Source of the DNA: an uncultured Pseudomonas sp. | GTDB lineage: Bacteria > Pseudomonadota > Gammaproteobacteria > Pseudomonadales > Pseudomonadaceae | NCBI RefSeq assembly: GCF_913774235.1 | Contig: NZ_CAJYDW010000012.1 | Coordinates: 434,001 to 498,000 of the forward strand | Reading direction: 5' to 3' | DNA: 64,000 bases | Shown here: positions 1 to 9,457 of the stretch, in pieces | Layout: every line of letters begins with the position of its first letter | How positions within the stretch are numbered: the stretch's first letter is position 1 | Position numbers and translations under genes: made by a program | Notes under the pieces: model-generated | The model's database searches: none | What the model saw: only the letters and a program-made list of their open reading frames with translations | Told to the model about the DNA's origin: nothing

Positions 1-320
1 TTCACCAGCACCGTACAGGCGCCGCACTGGCCGTGGTCGCAGCCCTTCTTGGTGCCGGTCAGGTGCAGGTTCTCGCGCAGGGCATCGAGCAGGGTGGTGC
101 GGCTGTCGACCTTGAGCCGGCGCGCTTCGCCATTGATCTGCAAGGTCAGCGGCAGTAATTGCGGCAGTCGGGCGGCAATGGCCTTGGGTGTCAGGGGCGC
201 GCCGCCGCTGGCCTGGGCAAAGGCATAGCCGGGAATGGCGCTAGTCGCCACCAGCACCGCGGAGGTGCCGAGGAACTGGCGTCGCGACAGGCGCCAGCGT
301 GCATCGGAGTCGGAGGCCAT
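1..320 (-). CDS. Tat-exported [2Fe-2S] subunit of an aldehyde/isoquinoline-type oxidoreductase (partial)
   Basis: The gene reads leftward from ATG at 318-320 and runs off the left edge, so about 106 codons are visible. The N-terminus carries a twin-arginine signal (SRRQFLG near residues 12-18, then a hydrophobic stretch ending in AFAQA), so the protein should be exported folded with its cofactor. A ferredoxin-like domain follows, with [16 protein letters not shown] at the cut end, the first three ligands of the plant-type [2Fe-2S] cluster. The second cluster domain lies outside the window. Such small subunits pass electrons in xanthine-oxidase-family enzymes; the molybdenum subunit is presumably encoded further left. 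It is transcribed divergently from a second, non-exported set at 639. PaoA of E. coli is a known Tat-bearing relative. Confidence 0.85.
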   Translation of the reverse strand, partial: MASDSDARWRLSRRQFLGTSAVLVATSAIPGYAFAQASGGAPLTPKAIAARLPQLLPLTLQINGEARRLKVDSRTTLLDALRENLHLTGTKKGCDHGQCGACTVLV

Positions 321-638
321 GGTCGGGTTCTCATCGTTGGGGGCACATCACGGGAGTTCTGATGACTGCCCCTTTGCCGATGGGGTTCAGGCCGCTAGTG
401 CGCTAACGGACCAGGGCCCTTTGCCAGATATGTCCATCTCCCAGCAAAAGGCTCTAACGCGGCGCTTTCGCCGTTTAGCTGAACAGGGCTCAACGTAACG
501 TTGAATACCGCTGGGCAGGGGTGCTGAACCGCTACAGGTCGAGGGCAGTCCTTTACCTGAGGTGGCCTTTCGCTGCCACCGCCTGATTCCGACCACGGGG
601 GCAATCTGCACCCCGCGGCTTTAACCGTGAGGTCCGCC
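321..638. promoter_or_regulatory. Divergent promoter region between two oxidoreductase loci
   Basis: These 318 bases separate two divergent [2Fe-2S] subunit genes and hold no convincing gene. They must contain promoters for both directions. The only clear structure is the palindrome at 490-504. Short open frames here have no ribosome binding sites or recognisable products. Confidence 0.6.
490..504. promoter_or_regulatory. Perfect 15-bp palindrome, candidate operator
   Basis: TCAACGT-A-ACGTTGA is a perfect 7-1-7 inverted repeat in the middle of the divergent promoter region. Its size and symmetry suit a dimeric repressor or activator (TetR, LysR or GntR type). No regulator gene is visible beside it, so the binding protein is unknown. 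Confidence 0.45.
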
Positions 639-1169
639 ATGAACGCCACCCCCGCGCGCCAGCTCCCGCCCCTGGCCGAACCCGAGTCCCATACCATCGC
701 CCTGACCCTCAACGGCAAGCAGCTGCAACTCGCCGTCGAGCCCTGGACCACGCTGCTCGACCTGCTGCGCGATCATCTCGATCTCACCGGCACCAAGAAG
801 GGTTGCGACCACGGCCAGTGCGGCGCCTGCACCGTGCTGGTCAACGGCACCCGCATCAACAGCTGCCTGGCCCTGGCGGTCATGCAGGACGGGGCCGAAG
901 TCACCACCGTCGAAGGCCTCGCCCAAGGCGACCAACTGCACCCCATGCAGGCTGCCTTCGTCGCCGAAGACGCCTTCCAGTGCGGCTATTGCACGCCTGG
1001 GCAGATCTGCTCGGCCATCGGCATGCTCAAAGAAGGTCACGCCCACAGCGAAGCCGAGGTGGCCGAGCAGATGAGCGGCAACCTCTGCCGCTGCGGTGCC
1101 TACCGCAACATCCGCACCGCCATCGAGCGGGCCCGCCCGGACTGCCAGCAAGGGGAGGGCCGCGAATGA
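639..1169 (+). CDS. paoA: [2Fe-2S]-binding subunit of PaoABC-type aldehyde oxidase
   Basis: Small electron-transfer subunit (176 aa) of a molybdenum hydroxylase that oxidises aldehydes or N-heterocycles. The first domain has [10 protein letters not shown] plus a later Cys (plant-type cluster); the second has CGYCTPGQ and CRCG, the helical-bundle cluster near the molybdopterin. I chose ATG 639 over GTG 627 because a TGAGG motif lies about 7 bases upstream of it. Unlike E. coli PaoA and the divergent gene at the left edge, no Tat signal precedes the domain, so this enzyme is probably cytoplasmic. The stop overlaps the next start (ATGA), as in a translationally coupled operon. The substrate cannot be told from sequence. 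Confidence 0.85.
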   Translation: MNATPARQLPPLAEPESHTIALTLNGKQLQLAVEPWTTLLDLLRDHLDLTGTKKGCDHGQCGACTVLVNGTRINSCLALAVMQDGAEVTTVEGLAQGDQLHPMQAAFVAEDAFQCGYCTPGQICSAIGMLKEGHAHSEAEVAEQMSGNLCRCGAYRNIRTAIERARPDCQQGEGRE

Positions 1170-2152
1170 ACCGCTTCGGTTACGCCAAGCCCAATGCCGT
1201 CCCCGATGCCATCCGCCAACACGGCCCCCAGACCCATTTCATCGCCGGCGGCACTAACCTGCTGGACCTGATGAAGGAAAACGTCGAACGCCCTGAACAG
1301 CTGATCGACGTCAACGGCCTGCCGCTGCGTGAGGTCGAGACCACTGCCGAGGGCGGACTGCGCATCGGCGCCCTGGTGAAGAATGCCGAGGTGGCCTATC
1401 ACCCCGAGGTACAGCGCCGCTATCCACTGCTGAGCAAGGCGATCCTCGCCGGTGCCTCGCCGCAACTGCGCAACATGGCCTCCACCGGCGGCAACCTGCT
1501 GCAGCGTACCCGGTGCTACTACTTCTATGACGTGGGCACCCCCTGCAACAAGCGCGAGCCCGGCTCGGGCTGCGGTGCCCGCGACGGCCAGAATCGCATC
1601 CATGCCATCCTCGGTCACAGCGAGCAGTGCATCGCCACCCATCCCTCGGACATGTGCGTGGCCCTGGCCGCCCTGGCCGCCCGCGTCGAGGTGAGTGGTC
1701 CCCAGGGTGATCGCGTCATCGACTTCGCCGATTTCCACCGCCTGCCGGGCGATACGCCCGAGCGCGACACCAACCTCGCCGCCGACGAACTCATCACCGC
1801 CGTGACCCTGCCGGCCGAGGGCCTGGCCGCCCACAGTGCCTACCTGAAGATCCGCGACCGCGCCTCCTATGCCTTCGCCCTGGTTTCGGTGGCCGCGGCG
1901 CTGGAACTGGACGGCGAGCGCATCAAGCAGGTCCGCGTCGCCCTGGGCGGCGTGGCCCACAAGCCCTGGCGACTGCCCGAGGCCGAACAGGCCGTCGTTG
2001 GCCAGGTGGCGGACAAGGCCACCTTCGGCCAACTGGCCGAGCTCCTGCTGCAAGGCGCCCAGGGCTTCGCCCATAACGCCTTCAAGATAGAACTGGCCCG
2101 GCGCGCCATCGTACGTGCCCTCACCGAAGCCGCCGGAGGTACCCTGCAATGA
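1166..2152 (+). CDS. paoB: FAD-binding subunit of PaoABC-type aldehyde oxidase
   Basis: Medium subunit (328 aa) of the same enzyme, carrying FAD between the iron-sulphur and molybdenum subunits. [11 protein letters not shown] near residues 29-39 fits the FAD pyrophosphate loop of the CO-dehydrogenase flavoprotein fold. A central insertion has several cysteines ([26 protein letters not shown]), matching the extra [4Fe-4S] cluster described for E. coli PaoB and absent from plain xanthine dehydrogenases. The start ATG at 1166 overlaps the upstream stop. A longer reading of this frame from 803 is Arg/Pro-rich and is rejected. The stop again overlaps the next start. Confidence 0.88.
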   Translation: MNRFGYAKPNAVPDAIRQHGPQTHFIAGGTNLLDLMKENVERPEQLIDVNGLPLREVETTAEGGLRIGALVKNAEVAYHPEVQRRYPLLSKAILAGASPQLRNMASTGGNLLQRTRCYYFYDVGTPCNKREPGSGCGARDGQNRIHAILGHSEQCIATHPSDMCVALAALAARVEVSGPQGDRVIDFADFHRLPGDTPERDTNLAADELITAVTLPAEGLAAHSAYLKIRDRASYAFALVSVAAALELDGERIKQVRVALGGVAHKPWRLPEAEQAVVGQVADKATFGQLAELLLQGAQGFAHNAFKIELARRAIVRALTEAAGGTLQ

Positions 2153-4374
2153 CCGTCGTCCATCTGCAAAAAGCCGTTCCCCGCGTCGACGGTCCGCTCA
2201 AGGTCACCGGCCAGGCGCTCTATGCCGGCGAATTCAGCGTGCCGGACCTGGCCTTCGGCTTCGTGGTCAACGCCACCATCGCCAAGGGCCGTCTGCTCGA
2301 TCTGGATGTCAGCGAGGCCCTGGCCCAGCCCGGGGTGATCGAGGTGCTCAGCCATCGCAATCGTCCGAAGATGGCCAGCTACGACGAGAGCTACACCGAC
2401 ATGGACGCAGCGGATGGCAAGCCCTTCCGACCGCTGTACAACGACCGCATCCTCTACAGCGGCCAGCCCATCGCCCTGGTGGTCGCCGAGACCTTCGAAG
2501 CCGCGCGCCACGCGGCTTCCCTGATCCGCGCTCGCTACAGCGAGGAAGATCACGCCACCGACCTGGCCAAGGCTCGTGACCAGGCCCATGAAGCGCCCAT
2601 GGAGCTGCCGGACAATCGCGGCGATGCCCCGGCCGCCTGGGCCGCGGCGCCCACGCGCATCGAAGCCGAGTACCACTCCGCGGCGGAATTCCACAATCCC
2701 ATGGAGATGCACGCCTCGACCGTCATCTACCACAAGGACGGCAAGCTGACGGTGCACGACAAGACCCAGGGCGTGCAGAACAGCGCCCAATTCGTCAGCA
2801 ACATCTTCGGCCTGAGCGAGGGCGACGTGAAGGTCATCTCGCCCTTCGTCGGTGGTGCCTTCGGCTCCGGTCTGCGTCCCCAGTACCAGCTGGTGCTGGC
2901 GACCATGGCCGCGTTGCAACTCAAGCGCTCGGTACGGGTGACCCTGACCCGCCAGCAGATGTTCACCTTCGGCTATCGCCCCGAGACCTATCAGCGGATC
3001 AAGCTAGCCTGTGACCGCGACGGCAAGCTGCTGGCCATCGACCACAGCGCCCTGGGCATCACCTCGCGCTTCGAAGACTTCACCGAAATGGTGCTGGTCT
3101 GGTCCGCTTCGCTCTATGCCTGTCCCAACGTCAAGCTGGCTTATCAACTGGCCGCGCTGGACGTCTACACCCCGCTGGACATGCGCGCCCCCGGCGCCGT
3201 GCTGGGGGTCTATGCCCTGGAAAGCGCCATGGACGAACTGGCCTACGCCGCCGACATCGATCCGCTGGAGCTGCGTATCCGCAATTTCACCGACACCGAT
3301 CCGGCCAAGGGCAAGCCTTATTCCAGCAAGGAATTGCTGGAGTGCTATCGCCAGGCCGCCGAGCGCTTCGGCTGGCACCAGCGCAGCATGGCGCCGCGCT
3401 CCATGCGCGACGGCAACCAGCTGGTGGGCTGGGGCATGGCCACTGGCGTCTGGGAAGCAATGCAGCAACCGGCCACGGCCAAGGCGGTGATGAACATCGA
3501 CGGCAGCCTGGTGGTGGCCAGCGCTACCGCCGACATCGGCACCGGCACCTATACGGTGATGACCCAGATCGCTGCCGAGAATCTCGGCCTGCCGCTGGAC
3601 AAGGTCACCTTCAAGCTGGGCGATTCCACCCTGCCCAAGGCACCCCTGGAGGGCGGTTCCTTCACCGTGTCTTCCGTGGGCACCGCCGTGAAGCTGGCCT
3701 GTGATCAGCTGCGCCAGCAACTGCTGGACGCCGCCCAGTCAATGGACGATTCGCCCTTGGCCAAGGCCGAATTGGACCAGGTGGTGTTCGCCGACGGCGG
3801 CATCAGCCTCAAGACCGATCCTGCTAAGCGCCTCGACTTCACCGCCATCCTCAAGGCCTCGGGTTCGCCGTCCATGGAAACCCTGGCCAGCGCCGAACCG
3901 GCGGAAGGGCGTGACGACTACGCCACCGGTACCCATTCGGCGGTGTTCGTCGAGGTGAAGGTGGACGAGGACTTCGGCACCGTCCGCGTCAGCCGCGTCG
4001 TCACCGCCGTGGCCGCGGGCCGTATCCTCAACCTCAAGACCGGTGAGAACCAGGTGGCCGGCGGCATCGTTTGGGGCATCGGCATGGGCCTGCAGGAAGA
4101 GGGGATGATGGACACCACCAAGGGGCGCTGGATGAACCACAGCCTGGCGGAGTACCACTTCCCGGTACAGGCCGACGTCCAGCAACTGGAGGTGATCTTC
4201 GTCGAGGAGCACGACGAGATCGTCAATCCGCTGGGCGCCAAGGGCATCGGCGAGATCGGCATCGTCGGGGTAGCCGCGGCCATCGCCAACGCCATCTTCC
4301 ACGCCACCGGCAAGCGGGTGCGTGACCTGCCCATCACCTTGGACAAGGTCTTCGCTGACGAGCTGTTGCACTAG
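2149..4374 (+). CDS. paoC: Molybdopterin-binding catalytic subunit of PaoABC-type aldehyde oxidase
   Basis: Large catalytic subunit (741 aa; E. coli PaoC is about 730). It begins with the aldehyde oxidase a/b hammerhead domain ([16 protein letters not shown], residues about 13-28), followed by the molybdopterin-binding region with GGAFGSG near residue 240. GAKGIGEIG near residues 698-706 holds the glutamate expected to act as catalytic base in this family. There is no signal peptide, in keeping with the cytoplasmic-looking small subunit. It is the last gene of the operon. A PaoD/XdhC-like cofactor-insertion chaperone, often next in such operons, is not found downstream and may lie left of the window. 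Confidence 0.88.
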   Translation: MTVVHLQKAVPRVDGPLKVTGQALYAGEFSVPDLAFGFVVNATIAKGRLLDLDVSEALAQPGVIEVLSHRNRPKMASYDESYTDMDAADGKPFRPLYNDRILYSGQPIALVVAETFEAARHAASLIRARYSEEDHATDLAKARDQAHEAPMELPDNRGDAPAAWAAAPTRIEAEYHSAAEFHNPMEMHASTVIYHKDGKLTVHDKTQGVQNSAQFVSNIFGLSEGDVKVISPFVGGAFGSGLRPQYQLVLATMAALQLKRSVRVTLTRQQMFTFGYRPETYQRIKLACDRDGKLLAIDHSALGITSRFEDFTEMVLVWSASLYACPNVKLAYQLAALDVYTPLDMRAPGAVLGVYALESAMDELAYAADIDPLELRIRNFTDTDPAKGKPYSSKELLECYRQAAERFGWHQRSMAPRSMRDGNQLVGWGMATGVWEAMQQPATAKAVMNIDGSLVVASATADIGTGTYTVMTQIAAENLGLPLDKVTFKLGDSTLPKAPLEGGSFTVSSVGTAVKLACDQLRQQLLDAAQSMDDSPLAKAELDQVVFADGGISLKTDPAKRLDFTAILKASGSPSMETLASAEPAEGRDDYATGTHSAVFVEVKVDEDFGTVRVSRVVTAVAAGRILNLKTGENQVAGGIVWGIGMGLQEEGMMDTTKGRWMNHSLAEYHFPVQADVQQLEVIFVEEHDEIVNPLGAKGIGEIGIVGVAAAIANAIFHATGKRVRDLPITLDKVFADELLH

Positions 4375-4452
4375 GAAGGTAGGCTGCCGTTGGGCTTCGC
4401 TGATGGAGCCTTCTCAGCCCAACTAAGCAACACCCGCCTGCAGCAGGCTACT

Positions 4453-4473
4453 CCCTCTCCCTTCGGGAGAGGG
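4453..4473. repeat. REP-like palindromic element
   Basis: CCCTCTCCC-TTC-GGGAGAGGG is a 9-bp inverted repeat with a 3-base loop, followed by TTGTGGTGAGGG. Elements of this look are scattered between genes in many pseudomonads and other proteobacteria. It sits between convergent genes and may act as a mobile or mRNA-stabilising repeat. Only one copy is in this window. Confidence 0.6.
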
Positions 4474-4550
4474 TTGTGGTGAGGGTATGTCGGGGTACCG
4501 CTGAACAGAGTGGCCTTGGGCTTTGCCGTCCGTACCCCATCCTGAAACGA

Positions 4551-4581
4551 AAAAGGCCCGCCTCCAAGAGGCGGGCCTTTT
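4551..4581. terminator. Bidirectional rho-independent terminator
   Basis: A perfect 14-bp stem (AAAAGGCCCGCCTC / GAGGCGGGCCTTTT) with a CAA loop, A-rich on one side and T-rich on the other. It lies between convergent paoC and the small gene at 4611 and should stop transcription from both sides. Confidence 0.93.
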
Positions 4582-4610
4582 TCAGGCAGTCAATCAAGAA
4601 ACCGGTCGAC

Positions 4611-4790
4611 TCACTCCGCGTGCGACGCGCTGTCGTGCTCGATCTGTTCCTTGTATTCGAGGGCAGCGGCCTCGCTCTGGTAGACGCCGACCAGTTCACC
4701 TTCTTGCTTCACGTCCCAGAGATGCAGGCCCAAGCCACGGGCTTCGCGGGACATATGGTCTTCGTCACGTTCGGTTACGGTAATGGTCAT
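4611..4790 (-). CDS. Small conserved hypothetical protein, 59 aa
   Basis: Short acidic protein (MTITVTERDEDHMSREARG and onward) ending SASHAE. The start is set by AAGGAGA about 8 bases before ATG at 4788-4790; a longer frame reaching 4955 has no support. It has no signal peptide, membrane segment or known domain. A strong terminator follows directly, so it is probably a single-gene unit. The function is unknown to me. Confidence 0.75.
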   Translation of the reverse strand: MTITVTERDEDHMSREARGLGLHLWDVKQEGELVGVYQSEAAALEYKEQIEHDSASHAE

Positions 4791-5007
4791 GCTGTATCTC
4801 CTTGATCGAGCCCGCGCTACGGCTGGGCTTGATCCCCATACTAGAGCGTTTCGCTTGGGGACCAAGGCACGTCTCGGCAACAAGCTGTTACAACTTCTGC
4901 GACAATCCGCCGCAGTTTCCGCGGTCGTGGAGAGATAGCCCGGCCTCATCGCCAAGGGTGAAGCCGGCTCCGCGCCTTCGACTTCCTTTACCTTCGAGTT
5001 TCACTCC

Positions 5008-5493
5008 GTGACCACTCAGACAGCCAATGGCCTCCTGCGTCTCGCCACCCTGGCCGACGTGGAGGCCCTCTTCGCCATCCGCACCGCGGTGGCGGACAAC
5101 GCCCTGACCCGAGGGCAACTCGCCGACCTGGGCATCACTCCCGACACCATCGCTACGGCCCTCGCCGCCGAACCCTGCGCCTGGGTGCTGGAATTGGGCG
5201 GGGAGGTGGTGGGCTTCAGCATGGTGGATCTAGCCGCCGGCGAGGTTTTCGCCCTGTTCGTCCGGCCCGACTGTCAGGGGCGGGGCATCGGTAGCCGGCT
5301 GCTGGCCGCCGCCGAGACGGCTCTGTTTCGCCGCCATGCCCTGATCTGGCTGGTCACCGATGGGGCCTCCTCGGTAGGGGCCAATGCCTTCTATGAGGCT
5401 CAGGGGTGGCGACGGGTCGCCCAACTGGAAGGCACGGATGTTCGCTATGAGAAGACCCGCATCCTCGAACGGGATGCCAGCGACATCGCCTGA
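5008..5493 (+). CDS. GNAT-family N-acetyltransferase
   Basis: 161-aa acetyltransferase of the GNAT fold, moving an acetyl group from acetyl-CoA to an amine on an unknown substrate. The acetyl-CoA loop is clear: ALFVRPDCQGRGIGSRLL (residues about 81-98) has the Q/RxxGxG/A motif, and an NAFYEAQGWRRV segment near the C-terminus is typical of motif B. Translation appears to start at GTG 5008; the ribosome binding site is weak. It stands alone, convergent with the DUF3108 gene. Confidence 0.8.
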   Translation: MTTQTANGLLRLATLADVEALFAIRTAVADNALTRGQLADLGITPDTIATALAAEPCAWVLELGGEVVGFSMVDLAAGEVFALFVRPDCQGRGIGSRLLAAAETALFRRHALIWLVTDGASSVGANAFYEAQGWRRVAQLEGTDVRYEKTRILERDASDIA

Positions 5494-5520
5494 AGGACGG
5501 CCATCGCGGGCTGAACCGGC

Positions 5521-5550
5521 AGAAAAGAAAACGCCCTCCGAAGAGGGCGT
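5521..5550 (-). terminator. Terminator of the purM-purN-DUF3108 unit
   Basis: ACGCCCTC-CGAA-GAGGGCGT (5531-5550) forms an 8-bp stem with a tetraloop. On the minus strand it is followed by a T-rich run (TTTTCTTTTCT). It therefore terminates leftward transcription after the gene at 5568, and possibly the acetyltransferase as well. Confidence 0.85.
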
Positions 5551-5567
5551 CGTGGTCAAGACCCGGA

Positions 5568-6281
5568 TCAGTTGGCGCCTTTCACCGTGCGCCCATTGAC
5601 CGTGCCTTCCTTGAGGCTGGTCTGGTATTCCTTGCCGTCGCTCTCCTGCTGGTAGAGACGCACCAGCAGATAGTCCCAGTCCTTGGCGAACCACAGCTCA
5701 GTCTTGCGGCTGCTCTTGGTGGGGTCGCGCACGCGCTCGACCTTGATGGCATCGAATAGGCCCAGCGGCGTACGGATACGCTCCGGACCTATGACGCGGA
5801 AGTCATAGGTATCGATGCTGTCGCCGTCGGCGATCTGGTAGCTCATGCTCTTCTTGCCGTCGGCGACGTCCTGTTGCAGCTTGAGCTGATAGGTCGACTT
5901 GTCCAGCAGGCCGCGATCCAGCGGCAGGGTGACCGGATCGTCCTTGTCCTTGCCGGTGACCTTCTTGGCGGCCCAGTCGAAGGTCAGCTCGCTTTCGCGG
6001 CTCTTGCCCAGCCCACTGCGTTTGTATTGGTAGGTATCCGGCAGGAAGGCGTCGCCCTCATGGCGGAAGGTACTGGACTCGCTAAGGCCGGCCACCAGCA
6101 TGGAGGCCTCGAATTTCAGCTCCCAGCGGCCATCGGGCTCTTTCTCCAGCGAGCGCTCGGCAGAACCGCTGACCGGCATCTGCTTCCAGTCGGCGGTGTA
6201 GCTGGCCGTGAAGGGTTGCAGGTCGAAGGCGAAAGCCGACGCGCTGCAGAAGGCGGCCAGTAGGAACAACAGACGTCGCAT
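5568..6281 (-). CDS. DUF3108 exported protein
   Basis: 237-aa protein with an N-terminal signal peptide (MRRLLFLLAAFCSASAFA), so periplasmic or outer-membrane associated. The mature part looks like the beta-rich DUF3108 fold: FTASYTADWKQMPVSGSAE near the start, then paired strands with YQIADGDSIDTYDFRV. The start ATG at 6281 has AAGGAGAA upstream. It follows purN by only 15 bases and is probably co-transcribed with purM-purN, an arrangement conserved in Pseudomonas. No enzymatic motif is seen; a role in envelope or lipid handling is a guess. Confidence 0.85.
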   Translation of the reverse strand: MRRLLFLLAAFCSASAFAFDLQPFTASYTADWKQMPVSGSAERSLEKEPDGRWELKFEASMLVAGLSESSTFRHEGDAFLPDTYQYKRSGLGKSRESELTFDWAAKKVTGKDKDDPVTLPLDRGLLDKSTYQLKLQQDVADGKKSMSYQIADGDSIDTYDFRVIGPERIRTPLGLFDAIKVERVRDPTKSSRKTELWFAKDWDYLLVRLYQQESDGKEYQTSLKEGTVNGRTVKGAN

Positions 6282-6296
6282 CGAGTTCTCCTTGGT

Positions 6297-6962
6297 TCAG
6301 GAAAGGGAGGCCGTGGCCAGCTCAGGCAGGTTGGCCCCGGTCGGCGGCAAGGCCTGGCCGTCGAGCTCGGCACCCGCGGTGCCCAGCCGTAGACGACCTT
6401 CGGCATAGAGCCGCACGGCCACAGGATAAAGGAGGTGCTCGGCGGCGTGTACCCGTGTCGCCAGGCTTTCCGGCGTATCGTCGACCCGTACCGGCACCCG
6501 GGACTGCAAGGCGACCGGGCCGCCATCCAGTTCCTCGGTGACGAAGTGCACGCTGCAACCATGCCAGGCATCGCCGGCGTCGAGCGCCCGCTGATGGGTA
6601 TGCAGGCCCTTGTACAGCGGCAACAGCGAAGGATGGATATTGAGCAGGCGACCCTGGTAGCGCCGCACGAAGGCTGGCGTGAGGATACGCATGAAACCGG
6701 CCAGGACCACCAGATCGGCGCCCTGGGCATCGATGCTGGCCGCCAGGGCCGCATCGAAGCTCTCGCGGTCGGCATGCTCGCGGTGATCGATCACCGCCGT
6801 GGCGATCCCGGCCTGGCGGGCCCGCTCCAGGCCATAGGCCTCGGCGCGGTTGGCGATCACCGCCGCGATCCGCACAGGCGGCCTCGCGGCGTCGATCAGG
6901 GCTTGCAGGTTGCTGCCGTGGCCGGAGATAAGCACCACCACGGCGCAGTCGGCTTGACTCAT
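6297..6962 (-). CDS. purN: Phosphoribosylglycinamide formyltransferase
   Basis: Third step of purine synthesis: transfers a formyl group from 10-formyltetrahydrofolate to GAR. At 221 aa it fits the family. The substrate phosphate loop is GHGSNLQAL near residues 14-22. The catalytic region has [12 protein letters not shown] (Asn and His) and, about 35 residues on, [12 protein letters not shown] with the catalytic Asp. Its ATG at 6960-6962 overlaps the purM stop in an ATGA junction, so the two enzymes are translationally coupled. Confidence 0.96.
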   Translation of the reverse strand: MSQADCAVVVLISGHGSNLQALIDAARPPVRIAAVIANRAEAYGLERARQAGIATAVIDHREHADRESFDAALAASIDAQGADLVVLAGFMRILTPAFVRRYQGRLLNIHPSLLPLYKGLHTHQRALDAGDAWHGCSVHFVTEELDGGPVALQSRVPVRVDDTPESLATRVHAAEHLLYPVAVRLYAEGRLRLGTAGAELDGQALPPTGANLPELATASLS

Positions 6963-8020
6963 CCGTGCTGTTTCAGATTGTTCAGCACCACCTGATCGGC
7001 TCCCGCGGCGGCCTGTTCGATACGGCCGATCACCCAGGGCTGCTCACCCTCGGCACGCAGTACGTTCAGGGCGCCTTCGACCTGGTCCTGGGCCACGCAG
7101 ATGACCATGCCCACGCCGCAGTTCAGCACGCGGTGCATCTCGGTCTCGTCGACGTTGCCCTGCTGCTGCAGCCAGTCGAATACCGCCGGACGCTGCCAGC
7201 TGGCCACGTCGAGCACCGCCTGGGCACCCTCGGGCAGTACGCGCGGGATGTTGTCCAGCAGGCCGCCGCCAGTGATATGGGCCATGGCCTTGACCGCGCC
7301 GGTGTCCTTGATCAGCTTGAGCAGCGGCTTCACGTAGATGCGGGTGGGCGCCATCAGCAGGTCGGTCAGCGGCTGGCCGTCGAGCTGGATGTTCTCGATG
7401 TCGGCACCCGCCACCTCGATGATCTTGCGGATCAGCGAATAGCCATTGGAGTGCGGGCCGGAGGAGGGCAGGGCGATCAGGGCGTCGCCGGTGGCCACCT
7501 TGGAGCCGTCGATGATCTCGGACTTCTCCACCACGCCGACGCAGAAGCCGGCCAGGTCATAGTCTTCGCCTTCGTACATGCCGGGCATCTCGGCGGTTTC
7601 GCCGCCTACCAGGGAACAGCCCGCCTGCTCGCAGCCGGTACCGATGCCGGTCACCACCTGGGCGGCGACGTCGACGTTGAGCTTGCCGGTGGCGTAGTAG
7701 TCGAGGAAGAACAGCGGCTCGGCACCGCAGACCACCAGGTCGTTGACGCACATGGCCACCAGGTCGATGCCGATGCTGTCGTGCTTGGCCAGGTTCATGG
7801 CCAGACGCAGCTTGGTGCCGACGCCGTCGGTGCCGGAGACCAGCACCGGCTGGCGATAGCCGGCCGGGATCTCGCACAGGGCACCGAAGCCCCCCAGGCC
7901 GCCCATGACTTCCGGGCGGGCGGTGCGCTTGGCGACGCCCTTGATGCGTTCTACCAGAGCCTCACCGGCGTCGATGTCTACACCGGCGTCCTTGTAGCTC
8001 AGCTGGGGTTGTTTGCTCAT
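6959..8020 (-). CDS. purM: Phosphoribosylformylglycinamidine cyclo-ligase (AIR synthetase)
   Basis: ATP-dependent ring closure of FGAM to aminoimidazole ribotide, the fifth purine step. 353 aa, standard length. Family signatures include [21 protein letters not shown] at the N-terminus, [14 protein letters not shown] (ATP/substrate loop), [19 protein letters not shown] and [11 protein letters not shown]. It is the first gene of the purM-purN-DUF3108 unit and is divergent from the DUF2066 gene, so its promoter lies in 8021-8289. Confidence 0.97.
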   Translation of the reverse strand: MSKQPQLSYKDAGVDIDAGEALVERIKGVAKRTARPEVMGGLGGFGALCEIPAGYRQPVLVSGTDGVGTKLRLAMNLAKHDSIGIDLVAMCVNDLVVCGAEPLFFLDYYATGKLNVDVAAQVVTGIGTGCEQAGCSLVGGETAEMPGMYEGEDYDLAGFCVGVVEKSEIIDGSKVATGDALIALPSSGPHSNGYSLIRKIIEVAGADIENIQLDGQPLTDLLMAPTRIYVKPLLKLIKDTGAVKAMAHITGGGLLDNIPRVLPEGAQAVLDVASWQRPAVFDWLQQQGNVDETEMHRVLNCGVGMVICVAQDQVEGALNVLRAEGEQPWVIGRIEQAAAGADQVVLNNLKQHG

Positions 8021-8289
8021 GAATCCTGGCCTTTAGCGAATGGCGAAACGAGCCGGCTGGCGCCAGCCGGCGATGAGGCGGGCGATTTTATCAGAAGCCG
8101 TGCCAAAGCACGCGGTCAGCCGTGGCCTCCGGTCAGGGACGGGATGGCACCCGGCCACCTGGGTGTGGTCACAGCTTGGCTGCCGTGCTCGTGCTCAAGC
8201 GGGTCGTCTTCGCGCTATCGGCGCAGGCACCTTGCCCGCGAGACAGGCGGCTTTTAAGGTATGCCCCTTGCCCTCTCTATGGAATCACC

Positions 8290-9360
8290 ATGCGCCGTCT
8301 CGTCCTTTCGTTGCTCGCTTCGCTGCTGGTCCTGAGTCCGCTGGCCCGCGCCGAGGTGGTCGACAATCTCTATCAGGTCCGCGAGCCCGTGACCTCGCAG
8401 CAGCCGGACGAGCGCAACGCCGCCTTGAAGCGCGCCTTTCAAGTGCTCGCCACGCGACTCACCGGCAATCCCCAGGCCGGCCAGAACCCTGGCCTGGCCG
8501 GCGCCCTGGCCACGCCGGAATCCCTGATCACCCAGTACGGCTATGACGCCGGTCCGCCGGAAGTGCTGGTCGTCAACTTCGACCCAGCTGCCGCCGAGCG
8601 CGCCCTCGGCCAGGCCGGGCTGTCGGTGTGGGGTGCCAATCGCCCGGTGGTGATGATCTGGTGGCTCAACGATGTCGACAGCGGCGCGACCCTGGTCGGC
8701 GATGGCCAGCCCGCCAGTGCCGGCGTGCAGCGCGGCGCCCAGCGGGCCGGCCTGCCGATCCGTCTGCCCATCGCTGACCTGAGCGAGCAACTGGCTGGCA
8801 CTGCCGCCAACATCGACGCCAAGGATCCCACCGCCTTGCGCCAGGCCTCCGAACGCTATGGCGCCAATGCCCTGCTGGCCGTACATGCCAAGCCCCAGGG
8901 CAATGGCTGGCAGGCTCAGTGGCGCCTGTGGAACGGCGGTGCCGCCGAGCAGGGCAGCAGCGAGGCGGCCGACCAGGACGCCCTGGCGGCGACCGTCCTG
9001 CAGGACGTCGCTTCGCGGCTGTCGAAGAAATTCGTCTCCCGTCCGGGCACCACCCAGCCGCTGACACTGGTAGCCGACAACTCCAACTTCGAGCGTTATG
9101 CCCAGTTGCAGAAGATGCTCGAACCCCTGTCGAGTCGGCTGGTGAAGGTCGAGGGCACCCAACTGACCTACGACCTCACCGCCAACCCCGATCAGTTGCA
9201 GGCGCAACTCGGCCTCGCCGGCCTGCAGCCCGCCTCCGCACCGGCTGCTGCTGCGCCTACCGCGCCAGTGGATGCGAATGCCGCTCCGAGCGCCCCTACG
9301 GCCCAGCCGGCCCCGGCTGCCCAACCCGCCCGGACGACCCTGTATTTCCGCTGGCCATAG
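8290..9360 (+). CDS. DUF2066 exported protein
   Basis: 356-aa protein with a signal peptide (MRRLVLSLLASLLVLSPLARA). The DUF2066 region follows, beginning VVDNLYQVREPV and containing a repeated ALKRAFQVLATRLTGN-like helix. The C-terminal 45 residues are Ala/Pro-rich and end in RTTLYFRWP. The longer frame from 8122 is rejected because ATG 8290 directly precedes the signal peptide. It sits between purM and hda, as in other pseudomonads. The function is unknown; it acts outside the cytoplasm. Confidence 0.85.
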   Translation: MRRLVLSLLASLLVLSPLARAEVVDNLYQVREPVTSQQPDERNAALKRAFQVLATRLTGNPQAGQNPGLAGALATPESLITQYGYDAGPPEVLVVNFDPAAAERALGQAGLSVWGANRPVVMIWWLNDVDSGATLVGDGQPASAGVQRGAQRAGLPIRLPIADLSEQLAGTAANIDAKDPTALRQASERYGANALLAVHAKPQGNGWQAQWRLWNGGAAEQGSSEAADQDALAATVLQDVASRLSKKFVSRPGTTQPLTLVADNSNFERYAQLQKMLEPLSSRLVKVEGTQLTYDLTANPDQLQAQLGLAGLQPASAPAAAAPTAPVDANAAPSAPTAQPAPAAQPARTTLYFRWP

Positions 9361-9457
9361 GGGGAAGCCGTTACCGCTGAAGAGGCTGCTGCGAGGGAGC
9401 CGGGTTTTGGTTAGACTTGGCGCCCTCGCGTAACTGCCAAGAGCCGTTCCAGCCGGC

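Noticed and set aside
803-1165. N-terminal extension of the FAD subunit frame
   Set aside because: Arg/Pro/His-rich reading of paoA in another frame; the ATGA junction at 1166 gives the normal N-terminus.
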